The notes beneath the pieces were generated by a model. The model searched no databases, had not been told where the DNA came from, and saw only the letters and a program-made list of their open reading frames with translations. Shown here in pieces: positions 26,641-35,230 of a stretch of 52,938 bases of DNA. The position numbers and the translations under genes are program-made. Source of the DNA: Ramlibacter sp. (GTDB lineage Bacteria; Pseudomonadota; Gammaproteobacteria; Burkholderiales; Burkholderiaceae_C); the NCBI GenBank assembly GCA_013815685.1, contig JACDFR010000017.1:11505-64442 (forward strand), in the 5' to 3' direction. The first letter of the stretch is position 1, and the number at the start of each line of letters is the position of its first letter.

Positions 26641-27009
26641 TTATTGCTGCCCGGGGGCGATGGTCGGCGAATCGGGCGCCAGTGCAACAGCGCCGTATTC
26701 GTTGCTCGCGCCGCTGGGTTGCGCGCACCAGTACAGCAGGACCAGCCACCCGATGAAGGGAATGAGGCCGACCAGCAGCAACCACGCCGACTTGCCGATG
26801 TCGTGCAGGCGCCGTGCACCGACAGCCAGCCCGGGCAGCAGCAGCGCGAGGGCGGCGAGGCCGTTGAGGATTTCGCTGACCATCCCCGTGATCACCATGA
26901 CGATGATCTGGAACAGGAAGAACCACCAGAACTCGGGCCGGGCGGCGCGGCCGCTGAAGTCCACGTACTTGTTCAAGCAGGTCTTGACGGCTTTATGGAT
27001 GTCATCCAC
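26641..27009 (-). CDS. DUF805 family membrane protein
   Basis: This small membrane protein of about 122 residues has the DUF805 signature FSGRAARPEFWWFFLFQIIV, followed by further hydrophobic segments and GARRLHDIGKSAWLLLVGLI. The function of the family is unknown; the tail after YWCAQPSGASNEYG is hydrophilic. I place the start at GTG 27009 because GAGGAG lies 6 bases upstream on the minus strand. It lies between the groESL terminator and pgi, with no obvious link to either. Confidence 0.85.
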   Translation of the reverse strand: MDDIHKAVKTCLNKYVDFSGRAARPEFWWFFLFQIIVMVITGMVSEILNGLAALALLLPGLAVGARRLHDIGKSAWLLLVGLIPFIGWLVLLYWCAQPSGASNEYGAVALAPDSPTIAPGQQ

Positions 27010-27084
27010 GTATTTCTCCTCGGGCTGTGATGGGAAGTCCCCGCGCCATGATATTCGCAAGCCCAGCGGAAGCCACCCTGGGCG

Positions 27085-28632
27085 CTACCGCAAGCGCCGC
27101 AGGAGTCCCGCGGTGGAGGGGTCCAGCCCCGATACGTCACCGCTGTCCAGCCGAGGCGCGATGTCCTTGGCCAGCACCTTGCCCAGCTCGACGCCCCACT
27201 GGTCGAAGCTGTTGATGCCCCACAGCGAGCCGCTCACGAAGACACGGTGTTCGTAGAGCGCGAGCAACGCGCCCAGGCTGGCGGGATCGAGCCGCTCCAG
27301 CAGGAAGAAGGTGCTGGGCCTGTTGCCCGGAAAGTTCTTGTGCCCGCCGTCATCGGGCTTACCTTGCATCAGTGCCTGCGCCTGCGCCAGGACGTTGGCC
27401 AACAGCTGGCCGTGGTGCCCGCGCAGGCTGTGCATGGGCTGCCTGGCCGCGATGAACTCCACGGGCACCACATCACTGCCCTGGTGCAGCATCTGGAAAT
27501 AGGCATGCTGCCCGTTGGTGCCGGGTTCGCCCCAGAGCACCGGCGAGGTGCCGACGGCCAGCGGCCTGCCGCGCGCATCCACGCTTTTCCCGTTGCTTTC
27601 CATCTCCAGCTGCTGCAGGTAGGCCGGAAGCCGGCCCAGGGCGCTGTGATAGGGAGCGATGCTGCGGGTTGCGAAACGGTGGAAGTTGCGATACCAGATA
27701 TCGAGCAAACCCAGGCGCACCGGGAGGTTCCTGTCCAGCGGCGTCGCCTGGAAATGACGGTCCATCTCATGGGCGCCCGCCAGCAACTGGCGAAACCCGG
27801 CCGCGCCGATGGCGATGGCGACCGGCAGCCCAATGGCGGACCACATGGAATAGCGCCCGCCCACCCAATCCCAGAAACCGAAGGTGGTCGAGATGCCAAA
27901 TTCGCCCGCCGCCGCGACGTTGGTCGTCAGCGCCGCGAAGTGGCGCGCGGTATCGCGGCCGCCCTGATCCTGGAACCAGGCGCGGGCCGAACGCGCGTTG
28001 GTCATCGTCTCGATCGTGGTGAAAGTCTTCGAAGCGATGAGAAACAAGGTGCTTTCAGGCTTCAATTGCCGCAGCACGCCGGCGAGTTCATGGCCGTCCA
28101 CGTTCGAGACGAAGTGAAAGCGCTTGCCAGGCAGGGCGAACTCGGCCAGGGCCGCTACCGCCATCTGCGGGCCCAGGTCGGACCCGCCGATGCCGATATT
28201 CACGACATCGGTGATCGCACCGTCCCCACGTACCTGCTCGGCATAGGCCAGCATGGCATCCAGGGTGGCATGGACCTCGGCTGCGTCCGGGTCCGCGCCG
28301 GCGCCGCGGGGAGCCCGCAGCAGCCAGTGCTTGGCTGCGCGCCCTTCGGTGTTGTTGACCGGTTCGCCGCCGAACATGGCATCGCGATGGCGTTCCAGCT
28401 GGCACTCGCGAGCCAGGTCCAGCAGCAGCGCTTCAGCCGCTGCATCGATCAAGTTCTTGGATAGATCGGCGAACACATGCGGCGCTTGCAGGCTCAAGGA
28501 CTCGAAGCGGCCAGTGTCGGAGCGGAATCCCTCGCGCAGGTCGAAGCGGCGCCCGGTGTCTTCGAATTGGCGCCCAAGCGCCTTCCACGCCGCTGTCTCG
28601 TCGCAGCGGGGCCGTGTCAATGCTGCCGTCAT
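27085..28632 (-). CDS. pgi: Glucose-6-phosphate isomerase
   Basis: This 515-residue enzyme interconverts glucose-6-phosphate and fructose-6-phosphate in the cytoplasm. Family segments: VNIGIGGSDLGPQMAV, IASKTFTTIETMTNA, GISTTFGFWDWVGGRYSMWS, NGKSVDARGRPL and FDQWGVELGKVLAKDI. It begins 3 bases after the tal stop, so tal and pgi form a minus-strand pair divergent from zwf-hexR, joining glycolysis to the pentose-phosphate route. Length is about 30 residues shorter than the E. coli enzyme, common in betaproteobacteria. Confidence 0.97.
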   Translation of the reverse strand: MTAALTRPRCDETAAWKALGRQFEDTGRRFDLREGFRSDTGRFESLSLQAPHVFADLSKNLIDAAAEALLLDLARECQLERHRDAMFGGEPVNNTEGRAAKHWLLRAPRGAGADPDAAEVHATLDAMLAYAEQVRGDGAITDVVNIGIGGSDLGPQMAVAALAEFALPGKRFHFVSNVDGHELAGVLRQLKPESTLFLIASKTFTTIETMTNARSARAWFQDQGGRDTARHFAALTTNVAAAGEFGISTTFGFWDWVGGRYSMWSAIGLPVAIAIGAAGFRQLLAGAHEMDRHFQATPLDRNLPVRLGLLDIWYRNFHRFATRSIAPYHSALGRLPAYLQQLEMESNGKSVDARGRPLAVGTSPVLWGEPGTNGQHAYFQMLHQGSDVVPVEFIAARQPMHSLRGHHGQLLANVLAQAQALMQGKPDDGGHKNFPGNRPSTFFLLERLDPASLGALLALYEHRVFVSGSLWGINSFDQWGVELGKVLAKDIAPRLDSGDVSGLDPSTAGLLRRLR

Positions 28633-28635
28633 GGC

Positions 28636-29583
28636 TCAAGCCTCCTTCATCAGTTGTTCGAGGTTGACCGCATCGGCAGCGAAAGCGCGTATGCCCTCGG
28701 CCAGCTTTTCGGTCGCCATCGCATCCTCGTTCAGCGCCCAGCGGAACCCGGCTTCGTCGTAGTTGACCGGCTCCAGCGGCATATCGCGCGAATGCGCCGG
28801 GTCCAGCGCAGGTCTGACGGCGCCGTCCGATGCCGCGAGCTGGGCCAGCAGCTCCGGGCTGATGGTCAGCAGGTCGCACCCGGCAAGGGCCACGATCTGC
28901 TGAACGTTCCTGAAGCTCGCGCCCATGATTTCGGTGGCGATGCCGAAGTGCTTGAAGTGATGGTAGATCTGGCGCACCGACCGCACGCCCGGATCGCACT
29001 CGCCCGCGTTGGCTGCGTCGTCCCAGCTGCTGCCGGCCCTTTTCTTGTACCAGTCGTGAATGCGGCCCACGAACGGCGAGACGAGTTGGACCTTGGCCTG
29101 CCCGCAGGCGACCGCCTGGCAAAAGGAGAACAGCAGGGTGAGGTTGGTGTGTATGCCGCGCTGCTCGAGCATTTGCGCCGCCTGGATGCCTTCCCAGGTG
29201 GCGGCGATCTTGATCAGCACGCGGTCGACATGCACGCCTTCGGCCTGATATAGCTCGATGATGCGCTCGGCGCGGGTCAGCGTGGCCATGGTGTCGAAGC
29301 TCGACCGCGCGTCCACCTCCGTGGAGACGCGGCCGGGAATGATGGACAGGATCTCGCAGCCGAAGCGCACCAGGAGGCGGTCCATCGCTTCGTCCAGCGT
29401 GCGCCGCCCGAACCTTGCCATGGTGTCCTTGAGCAAAGGCATGTAATCGGGTTTTGGCACCGCCTTGAATATCAAGGACGGGTTTGTGGTGGCGTCCTGC
29501 GGCTTGAATTGGTTGAGTTGCCTGAAATCGCCGGTGTCGGCCACCACGGTGGTTACATTCCTGAGGGCATCGAGTTGATTCAT
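28636..29583 (-). CDS. tal: Transaldolase
   Basis: This transaldolase of about 315 residues moves a dihydroxyacetone unit between sugar phosphates. It begins [18 protein letters not shown]. The aspartate motif [10 protein letters not shown], the Schiff-base lysine in [13 protein letters not shown] and the segments [15 protein letters not shown] and [14 protein letters not shown] are diagnostic of the TalB-type family. ATG 29583 is preferred: it is the usual N-terminus and the 45 upstream codons look non-coding. It is divergent from zwf, sharing a control region, and is followed 3 bases later by pgi. Confidence 0.97.
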   Translation of the reverse strand: MNQLDALRNVTTVVADTGDFRQLNQFKPQDATTNPSLIFKAVPKPDYMPLLKDTMARFGRRTLDEAMDRLLVRFGCEILSIIPGRVSTEVDARSSFDTMATLTRAERIIELYQAEGVHVDRVLIKIAATWEGIQAAQMLEQRGIHTNLTLLFSFCQAVACGQAKVQLVSPFVGRIHDWYKKRAGSSWDDAANAGECDPGVRSVRQIYHHFKHFGIATEIMGASFRNVQQIVALAGCDLLTISPELLAQLAASDGAVRPALDPAHSRDMPLEPVNYDEAGFRWALNEDAMATEKLAEGIRAFAADAVNLEQLMKEA

Positions 29584-29631
29584 CGCCGCATTATCGGACG
29601 CCGTTGCACGGCTGTGGCACGAACGGCGGCT

Positions 29632-29646
29632 CGTAATCCGGTTACG
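29632..29646. promoter_or_regulatory. Possible HexR-type operator in the tal/zwf divergent region
   Basis: CGTAA-TCCGG-TTACG is an inverted repeat, and a related half-site pair (GTTACATTACC, rev GGTAATGTAAC) lies close to zwf near 29719. HexR of proteobacteria binds TGTAAT/ATTACA-type palindromes in front of central-sugar genes, and a HexR-like gene follows zwf. The match is partial, so this is a candidate only. Confidence 0.4.
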
Positions 29647-29751
29647 CAGGCAGGCTGGCGGAGCTCGCAAAACCGCTTCAAGGATGGCATTGTTGCGATG
29701 CCGCAAATTTGAAACCAAGTTACATTACCGGCTTTCCTTCCCGCACCGACC

Positions 29752-31218
29752 ATGAGCTTCGACCTTGTCTTGTTCGGCGGCACCGGCGATCTCGCCTGGC
29801 GCAAGCTGATGCCCGCCTTGTTCCAGGCCTTCCGGCACGCCACGCTTCCCGGCGGAGGCCGGATCATCGGCGTGGCCCGCGACGACCTGAGCAACGAGCA
29901 GTATCGGGCCGTGATCCGCGCCCGGTTCGACGAAGTCGATCTTGCCAAGCGTCCCACGCCCGAGGAATTCGACCGCTTCGCGTCGCTGCTGCATTTCCTG
30001 CGCATGGACTTGTCCCGGCCCGACGACTACCGGCAGCTTGCCGGCATGCTGCGGCAGCGAATGGCCGATACGGTGGTGATGTACTTGGCGACCGCGCCCT
30101 CGCTTTTCACGACCGTGTGCGAGCAGGTCGCCGCCGCCGGGCTGAACACGCCGAACACCCGCATCGTGCTGGAAAAACCCCTCGGGCACGACTTGGCCTC
30201 CAACCGCGCGATCAATGAGACGGTGCGCGGCGTGCTGAGCGAAAAGCAGATCTTCCGCATCGACCACTACCTGGGCAAGCCCTCGGTGCAGAACCTGTTC
30301 GCCCTGCGTTTCGGCAACGCCCTGTTCGAGCCGCTGTGGCGGCGGGAGAACATCGCCAACATCCAGATCACGATTGCCGAGGACCTGGGGGTGGAAAAGC
30401 GCGGTGCTTTCTACGATAACACCGGCGCTCTGCGGGACATGGTCCAGAACCACGCGCTTCAGCTGGTGTGCGCGCTGGCGATGGAGCCTCCGATCAACGC
30501 CCACGCCGACGCGATCCGCGACGAGAAGCTCAAGGTGCTGCGGTCCCTCAAGCCCTGGGCGGCCGAATCGCTGGACCAGCACGCGATCCGCGGCCAGTAC
30601 ACCGCCGGCACCGTGGCGGGCGACGCCGTCCCGGGCTACCGCCAGGAGCCGGGCGTCGATCCGCTGTCCAACACCGAGACCTTCGTGGCCCTGCGCGCGG
30701 AGATCGCCAACTGGCGGTGGGCGGGCGTTCCCTTCTACATCCGCACCGGCAAGCGGCTGGCGGGACGGGATGCCCGCATCGTGGTGAACTTCCGGGCCGC
30801 GCCGCATGCCATCTTTCGCACCCCCAACGGGGCAGCCAACCGGCTGGTCATCCACCTGCAGCCCAAGGACGGGCTCGAACTGCACCTGCTGGCTCAGGGA
30901 CAAGACAACCGGCAGCAGGCCAGGGGTGCGATACCGTCGCTCGCCCCGGTCCACCTGGACCTGGACTTCGACAAGCGCTTCGGCTCGGAACGGGTCGGCG
31001 CCTACGAGCGGCTCCTGCTGGACGTGATCGACGGACGGCTCAACCTGTTCGTGCGCAGCGACGAGCAGGAAGAGGCCTGGCGCTGGGTCGAGCCCCTCCT
31101 GGAACACTGGCGCGGCGACACCTCCGGCCCGCGGCCCTACGCGGCGGGCACCTGGGGACCGTCCGCCGCCAGCGCCATGATCGCCCGCGACGGCCATTGC
31201 TGGAGCGAGGAATGCTGA
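29752..31218 (+). CDS. zwf: Glucose-6-phosphate 1-dehydrogenase
   Basis: This 488-residue enzyme catalyses the first step of the oxidative pentose-phosphate and Entner-Doudoroff routes. The nucleotide fold is FGGTGDLAWRKLMPALF, the catalytic motif is RIDHYLGK (near residue 170) and the substrate-binding PFYIRTGKRL follows. It starts MSFDLVLFGGTGD at ATG 29752. Downstream lies a HexR-like regulator on the same strand, which probably represses it; upstream, tal and pgi are divergent. The 30-50 residues at the C-terminus are the expected family tail. Confidence 0.97.
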   Translation: MSFDLVLFGGTGDLAWRKLMPALFQAFRHATLPGGGRIIGVARDDLSNEQYRAVIRARFDEVDLAKRPTPEEFDRFASLLHFLRMDLSRPDDYRQLAGMLRQRMADTVVMYLATAPSLFTTVCEQVAAAGLNTPNTRIVLEKPLGHDLASNRAINETVRGVLSEKQIFRIDHYLGKPSVQNLFALRFGNALFEPLWRRENIANIQITIAEDLGVEKRGAFYDNTGALRDMVQNHALQLVCALAMEPPINAHADAIRDEKLKVLRSLKPWAAESLDQHAIRGQYTAGTVAGDAVPGYRQEPGVDPLSNTETFVALRAEIANWRWAGVPFYIRTGKRLAGRDARIVVNFRAAPHAIFRTPNGAANRLVIHLQPKDGLELHLLAQGQDNRQQARGAIPSLAPVHLDLDFDKRFGSERVGAYERLLLDVIDGRLNLFVRSDEQEEAWRWVEPLLEHWRGDTSGPRPYAAGTWGPSAASAMIARDGHCWSEEC

Positions 31219-31254
31219 GGCTGATTTTCCGACGGGCCGCCCCTGGGAAAATGC

Positions 31255-31303
31255 GCCCCCTCGGGGGGCAGGGAGCTACACGCAGTGAGCGACCGTGGGG
31301 GCC
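31255..31303. repeat. Copy A of a recurrent intergenic palindromic element
   Basis: The run GCCCCCTCGGGGGGCAG, then CACGCAGTGAGCG and GTGGGGGCC is the same element as at 34201-34249 and, inverted, 46902-46950. Here it fills the space between zwf and hexR and ends 6 bases before the hexR ATG. Confidence 0.7.
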
Positions 31304-31309
31304 AACATC

Positions 31310-32155
31310 ATGCTAGAGCGCATCAAGGCCTCGCTGCCCTCGCTTGCGCCCGCGGAGCAGCGCGTGGGCAGGCTGGTGCTTGGCGATCCGCGCGCCTTCG
31401 CGAACCTGCCGGTGAGCGAACTGGCCGAGCGAGCGCATGTCAGCAAGCCGACCGTGGTGCGCTTTTGCCGCAGCATCGGCTATGACGGGTTGTCGGATTT
31501 CAAGCTCAAGCTGGCGGGCAGCGTCAGCGAAGGTGTTCCATTCATCCACCGCAGCGTCGATGCGGACGACAAGACCGGCGATGTCCTGGTGAAGGTGGTC
31601 GACAACACGGTTGCCGCCTTCCTGAAATACCGCAACGATGCGTCGACCCATGCGATCGAGAAGGCCGTGCAAGCCCTTGCGGCCACCTACAAGACCGGCC
31701 GCCGCATCGAGTTCTACGGCGTCGGCAACTCGGGCATCGTGGCGCAAGATGCCCAGCACAAGTTCTTCCGCCTGGGTGTCAACGCCATCGCATACAGCGA
31801 CGGGCACATGCAGGTGATGAGCGCCACCATGCTCGGCCCGGGCGATTGCGTGGTGGTGATCTCCAACTCGGGCCGCACACGGGACCTGATGGATGCGTGC
31901 GATATCGCGCGCAAGAACGGCGCCACCGCCATCGTGGTGACCGCCACCGGCTCCCCGCTGGCCACGGCGGGCCACATTCACCTGGCGGCCGATCATCCGG
32001 AAGGCTACGACCGCTACAGCCCGATGGTCTCGCGGTTGCTGCACCTGGTGATCATCGATGTGCTGGCCACGACGGTGGCGTTGCGCATCGGGCCCGGCCT
32101 GCAACCCTTGCTGCGCGAGATGAAGAACAACCTGCGCAGCAAGCGCTACGCCTGA
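31310..32155 (+). CDS. hexR: RpiR-family transcriptional regulator, HexR-like
   Basis: This regulator of about 281 residues has an N-terminal RpiR helix-turn-helix (LPVSELAERAHVSKPTVVRF) and a C-terminal SIS sugar-phosphate-binding domain (RIEFYGVGNSGIVAQDAQHK, DCVVVISNSGRTRDLMDACD). HexR represses glucose-catabolic genes and is released by 2-keto-3-deoxy-6-phosphogluconate. ATG 31310 is chosen; GTG 31295 lies in the repeat just upstream. The nearest target by position is zwf, directly ahead. Naming it hexR is inference from neighbours; the family is certain. Confidence 0.85.
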   Translation: MLERIKASLPSLAPAEQRVGRLVLGDPRAFANLPVSELAERAHVSKPTVVRFCRSIGYDGLSDFKLKLAGSVSEGVPFIHRSVDADDKTGDVLVKVVDNTVAAFLKYRNDASTHAIEKAVQALAATYKTGRRIEFYGVGNSGIVAQDAQHKFFRLGVNAIAYSDGHMQVMSATMLGPGDCVVVISNSGRTRDLMDACDIARKNGATAIVVTATGSPLATAGHIHLAADHPEGYDRYSPMVSRLLHLVIIDVLATTVALRIGPGLQPLLREMKNNLRSKRYA

Positions 32156-32162
32156 ACGCCCA

Positions 32163-33182
32163 CTAGATCCGCCCTTCCTCGACGGCGTGGCAGGCGACCT
32201 TGACGCCCTGGATCTGCAGCAGCGCGGGCCGCTCGGCCTTGCAGCGGGCATTCGCGAAGGGGCAGCGCGGATGGAAGGTGCAGCCCATCGGCGGGTTCAG
32301 GGGATTGGGCACCTCGCCGGAGACGGGCGTGCGCGAGCGGCCGGTGTCATGCATCTTCGGGATCGCATCGAGCAGCATGCGCGTGTACGGGTGCCGTGGA
32401 TTGCCGAACAGCTGGTGCTTCCCGGACAATTCCACCAGGCGGCCCAGGTACATCACGCCCACCTGGTCACTGACATGCCTCACCACAGCCAGGTTGTGCG
32501 AGATGAACAGGTACGTGAGGCCGCGCTGGCGCTGCAAGTCCTTCATGATGTTGAGGACCTGGGCCTGCACGCTGACATCGAGCGCCGAGGTGGGTTCGTC
32601 GCAGACCAGGAATTCAGGCTCGGTCGCCAGCGCCCGAGCGATCGAAATGCGCTGCCGCTGGCCACCCGAGAACTGGTGCGGATACTTCACCATGTCCAGG
32701 GCCGACAGCCCCACCGACCTCAGCAGCTCGCCCACGCGCTCCTCGAGCTGGGCGCGGTCGGTGATGATGCCGTGTTCCTTGAGCGGCTCGCCCACGATGT
32801 CTTCCACGATCCACCGCGGATTCAGGCTGGCATACGGATCCTGGAAGATCATCTGGATGCGGCGGCGCAGCCGGCGCCCTTGCGGCGTCTTGAACGCGGC
32901 ATGCGCGTCCTGGCCGTCGAATGTGAGGCCGCCACGCGTGGGCTCGTAGAGGCCCACGAGCAGTCTTGCCACCGTGCTCTTGCCGCAACCGGACTCCCCG
33001 ACCAGCGCGAGCGTCTGGCCTTGCCGGATGTCGAAGCTCACCCCATCCACAGCATGAAGCAGCTGGCGCGGGCGGCGCTCGATGACCCGATTGAGCCAAG
33101 GCACGGACACGTCGAAGACCTTGGCCAGGTCATGGGCCTGTACCAATGGCGCGGCCGCGCCGGGCGCCTGGCATTCGGTCAT
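32163..33182 (-). CDS. Dipeptide/oligopeptide ABC transporter ATP-binding protein (DppF/OppF-like)
   Basis: This ATPase of about 339 residues has Walker A VGESGCGKST, signature FSGGQRQR and Walker B FLVCDEPTSALDV. The C-terminal oligo_HPY region (NPPMGCTFHPRCPFANARCK) is specific to peptide/nickel importers. Its start overlaps the stop of the DppD-like gene (TGA/ATG), showing tight co-translation. It is the last gene of the minus-strand peptide transporter operon and powers uptake with DppD as a heterodimer. The substrate peptide class is not known. Confidence 0.93.
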   Translation of the reverse strand: MTECQAPGAAAPLVQAHDLAKVFDVSVPWLNRVIERRPRQLLHAVDGVSFDIRQGQTLALVGESGCGKSTVARLLVGLYEPTRGGLTFDGQDAHAAFKTPQGRRLRRRIQMIFQDPYASLNPRWIVEDIVGEPLKEHGIITDRAQLEERVGELLRSVGLSALDMVKYPHQFSGGQRQRISIARALATEPEFLVCDEPTSALDVSVQAQVLNIMKDLQRQRGLTYLFISHNLAVVRHVSDQVGVMYLGRLVELSGKHQLFGNPRHPYTRMLLDAIPKMHDTGRSRTPVSGEVPNPLNPPMGCTFHPRCPFANARCKAERPALLQIQGVKVACHAVEEGRI

Positions 33183-34156
33183 GCGGAAACTCCGGCGTGG
33201 GCGTCGTGCAGCCAGCACGCGGCGCGGGTGGCTCCCGCAGGGAGCAGGTCGGGCCGATCAACCGTGCAGCGGTCGAAGGCACGGGGGCAGCGCGGGTTGT
33301 AGGCGCAGCCCGGCGGAATGGCGTTGAGGCGAGGCATGGCGCCGTCGATCTGGTTCAGCCGCTCGCGCTCGACTTCCATGTCGGGAATGGCCGCCATCAG
33401 GCCCAGGGTGTACGGATGCGCCGGTTGGTTGATGACCTCATGCACGGGCCCGATCTCGGCGATTCGGCCGGCGTACATCACGGCCACGCGGTCGCAGGTT
33501 TCGGCGATCACGCCCATGTCATGGGTGATGAGCATCACGGCGGCGCCGCGGTCCTTGCAGATGCGCTTGAGCAACTGGATGATCTGTGCCTGGATCGAGA
33601 CATCCAGCGCCGTGGTCGGCTCGTCGGCGACGATCAGCTTGGGTTCGGCGGCCAGGGCCAGCGCGATCACCACACGCTGGCGCATGCCTCCGGAAAACTG
33701 ATGCGGGTAGTGGTCGATGCGCTCGGCCGCAGCGGGAATGCCGGTGTCTTCCAGCAGGCTGATGGCGCGCCGCAGCGCCTCCTTGTCGTCCACCGGCAAA
33801 TGCGCCTGGATCGTTTCCCGGAGCTGACGGCCGACGGTGTAGAGCGGATTGAGTGACGTGAGCGGGTCCTGGAAGATCGCACCGATCTTGCGGCCGCGGA
33901 TGTGCCGCATCCTGTCGTACGGGAGGCCGTCGATTCGCTCGCCTTCCAGCAGGATCTGGCCCGAGGCGACCCGTCCCGGCGGCTCCAGCAGCCCGATGAT
34001 GGCCGCGCCCGTCAGGGACTTGCCCGCGCCCGATTCACCCACGACGCCCAGGATCTCGCCCGGGGCGATGGTGAACGAGATGTCGTCCAGGGCGCGCAAG
34101 GTGCCGCGCCTGTTGGGGAATTCGACGACAAGATTGTTGACTTGTAGCAGGCTCAT
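33179..34156 (-). CDS. Dipeptide/oligopeptide ABC transporter ATP-binding protein (DppD/OppD-like)
   Basis: This ATPase of about 325 residues starts [18 protein letters not shown]. Walker A is [10 protein letters not shown], the signature is FSGGMRQR and Walker B is [14 protein letters not shown]. The oligo_HPY tail ([18 protein letters not shown]) fits peptide transporters. Between its start and the dppC stop lies copy B of the intergenic repeat, an unusual insertion within a transporter operon. ATG 34156 is the first start after that repeat. It pairs with the DppF-like ATPase encoded just downstream. Confidence 0.92.
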   Translation of the reverse strand: MSLLQVNNLVVEFPNRRGTLRALDDISFTIAPGEILGVVGESGAGKSLTGAAIIGLLEPPGRVASGQILLEGERIDGLPYDRMRHIRGRKIGAIFQDPLTSLNPLYTVGRQLRETIQAHLPVDDKEALRRAISLLEDTGIPAAAERIDHYPHQFSGGMRQRVVIALALAAEPKLIVADEPTTALDVSIQAQIIQLLKRICKDRGAAVMLITHDMGVIAETCDRVAVMYAGRIAEIGPVHEVINQPAHPYTLGLMAAIPDMEVERERLNQIDGAMPRLNAIPPGCAYNPRCPRAFDRCTVDRPDLLPAGATRAACWLHDAHAGVSA

Positions 34157-34200
34157 AGCGGATGCGGCCGGACGCCGCCGGGCCGCCCCAAGGCGGCCGG

Positions 34201-34249
34201 GGCCCCCTCGGGGGGCAGCGACGTACACGAAGTGACGAGCGTGGGGGCC
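34201..34249. repeat. Copy B of the recurrent intergenic palindromic element
   Basis: GGCCCCCTCGGGGGGCAG, ACACGAAGTGACGAGC and GTGGGGGCC match copies A and C. It separates the minus-strand dppC and dppD genes and may affect how much downstream mRNA is made or how long it lasts. Confidence 0.7.
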
Positions 34250-34255
34250 ATATTT

Positions 34256-35167
34256 CTAGCGCAGGCGCGGGTTGAGCGCATCGCGCAGCCAGTCGCCCAA
34301 GAGGTTCACCGACAGGGCAATCAGGATCAGCATCAGGCCGGGGAAGATGGTGATCCACCACTCGCCCGAAAACAGGTAGTCGTTGCCGACCCGGATCAAT
34401 GTGCCCAGGGATGGGGAAGTGGGCGGCACGCCCACGCCCAGAAAGGATAGCGTGGCCTCGGTGATGATGGCGGTGGCCACATGGATGGTGGCCAGCACCA
34501 GCACCGGCCCCATCACGTTGGGCAGCACGTGGCGCGCCATGATCCGCAGCGGCGCCACGCCCGTCACGCGCGCAGCCTGCACATATTCCTTGTTGCGCTC
34601 GACCATGGTCGAGCCGCGCACGGTGCGCGCGTACTGGACCCAGCCCGTCAGCGTGATGGAGACGATCAGCACGCCAAAGGCCACGGTATCGTGGGCATCG
34701 GGAAACAAGGCGCGGCCGACACCGGCGATCAGCAGCGCCACGAGGATGGAAGGAAAGGAGAGCATGACGTCGCACACCCGCATCAGGAAGGTGTCGATCC
34801 ATCCGCCGCGAAAGCCGGCGAGCAGGCCGAACGCCACGCCGATAACCATCGACAGGACCACCGAGGCGATGCCCACCACCAGCGAGATGCGCGCGCCGTA
34901 GATCAGCGCCGAGAGAATATCGCGGCCCTGGTCGTCCGTGCCCAGCAGGTATTTGCGGCTGCCCTCGGGCTCCCATGCCGGCGGAAGCCGCGCATCGCTG
35001 AGCACCAGGGTCGTGAGGTCGAACGGGTCATGCGGCGCGATCCAGCCCGCAAAGATCGAGCAGATCAGGCAAACAAGCGCAATCGCCGCGGCCAGGATGG
35101 CCACCGGCGAGGTGCGGAAACTGTAGCCGACATCGCTGTCGAGCCAGCCGAATAATCTGTTTTTCAT
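34256..35167 (-). CDS. Peptide ABC transporter permease (DppC/OppC-like)
   Basis: This membrane permease of 303 residues starts with the OppC-type N-terminal cytoplasmic segment and first helix (PVAILAAAIALVCLICSIFA), followed by a periplasmic domain containing YLLGTDDQGRDILSALIYGA, a hallmark of DppC. The core helices end with the EAA-type coupling loop (EYVQAARVTGVAPLRIMARH). It pairs with the DppB-like permease. It lies between a binding-protein gene upstream and the two ATPases downstream on the minus strand. Confidence 0.94.
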   Translation of the reverse strand: MKNRLFGWLDSDVGYSFRTSPVAILAAAIALVCLICSIFAGWIAPHDPFDLTTLVLSDARLPPAWEPEGSRKYLLGTDDQGRDILSALIYGARISLVVGIASVVLSMVIGVAFGLLAGFRGGWIDTFLMRVCDVMLSFPSILVALLIAGVGRALFPDAHDTVAFGVLIVSITLTGWVQYARTVRGSTMVERNKEYVQAARVTGVAPLRIMARHVLPNVMGPVLVLATIHVATAIITEATLSFLGVGVPPTSPSLGTLIRVGNDYLFSGEWWITIFPGLMLILIALSVNLLGDWLRDALNPRLR

Positions 35168-35230
35168 TTCGCAGAATTCATTGAGCGCCGCCCGGGTTCA
35201 CCCGCCGCGGCGCTCATCGGGCCACCGGCG

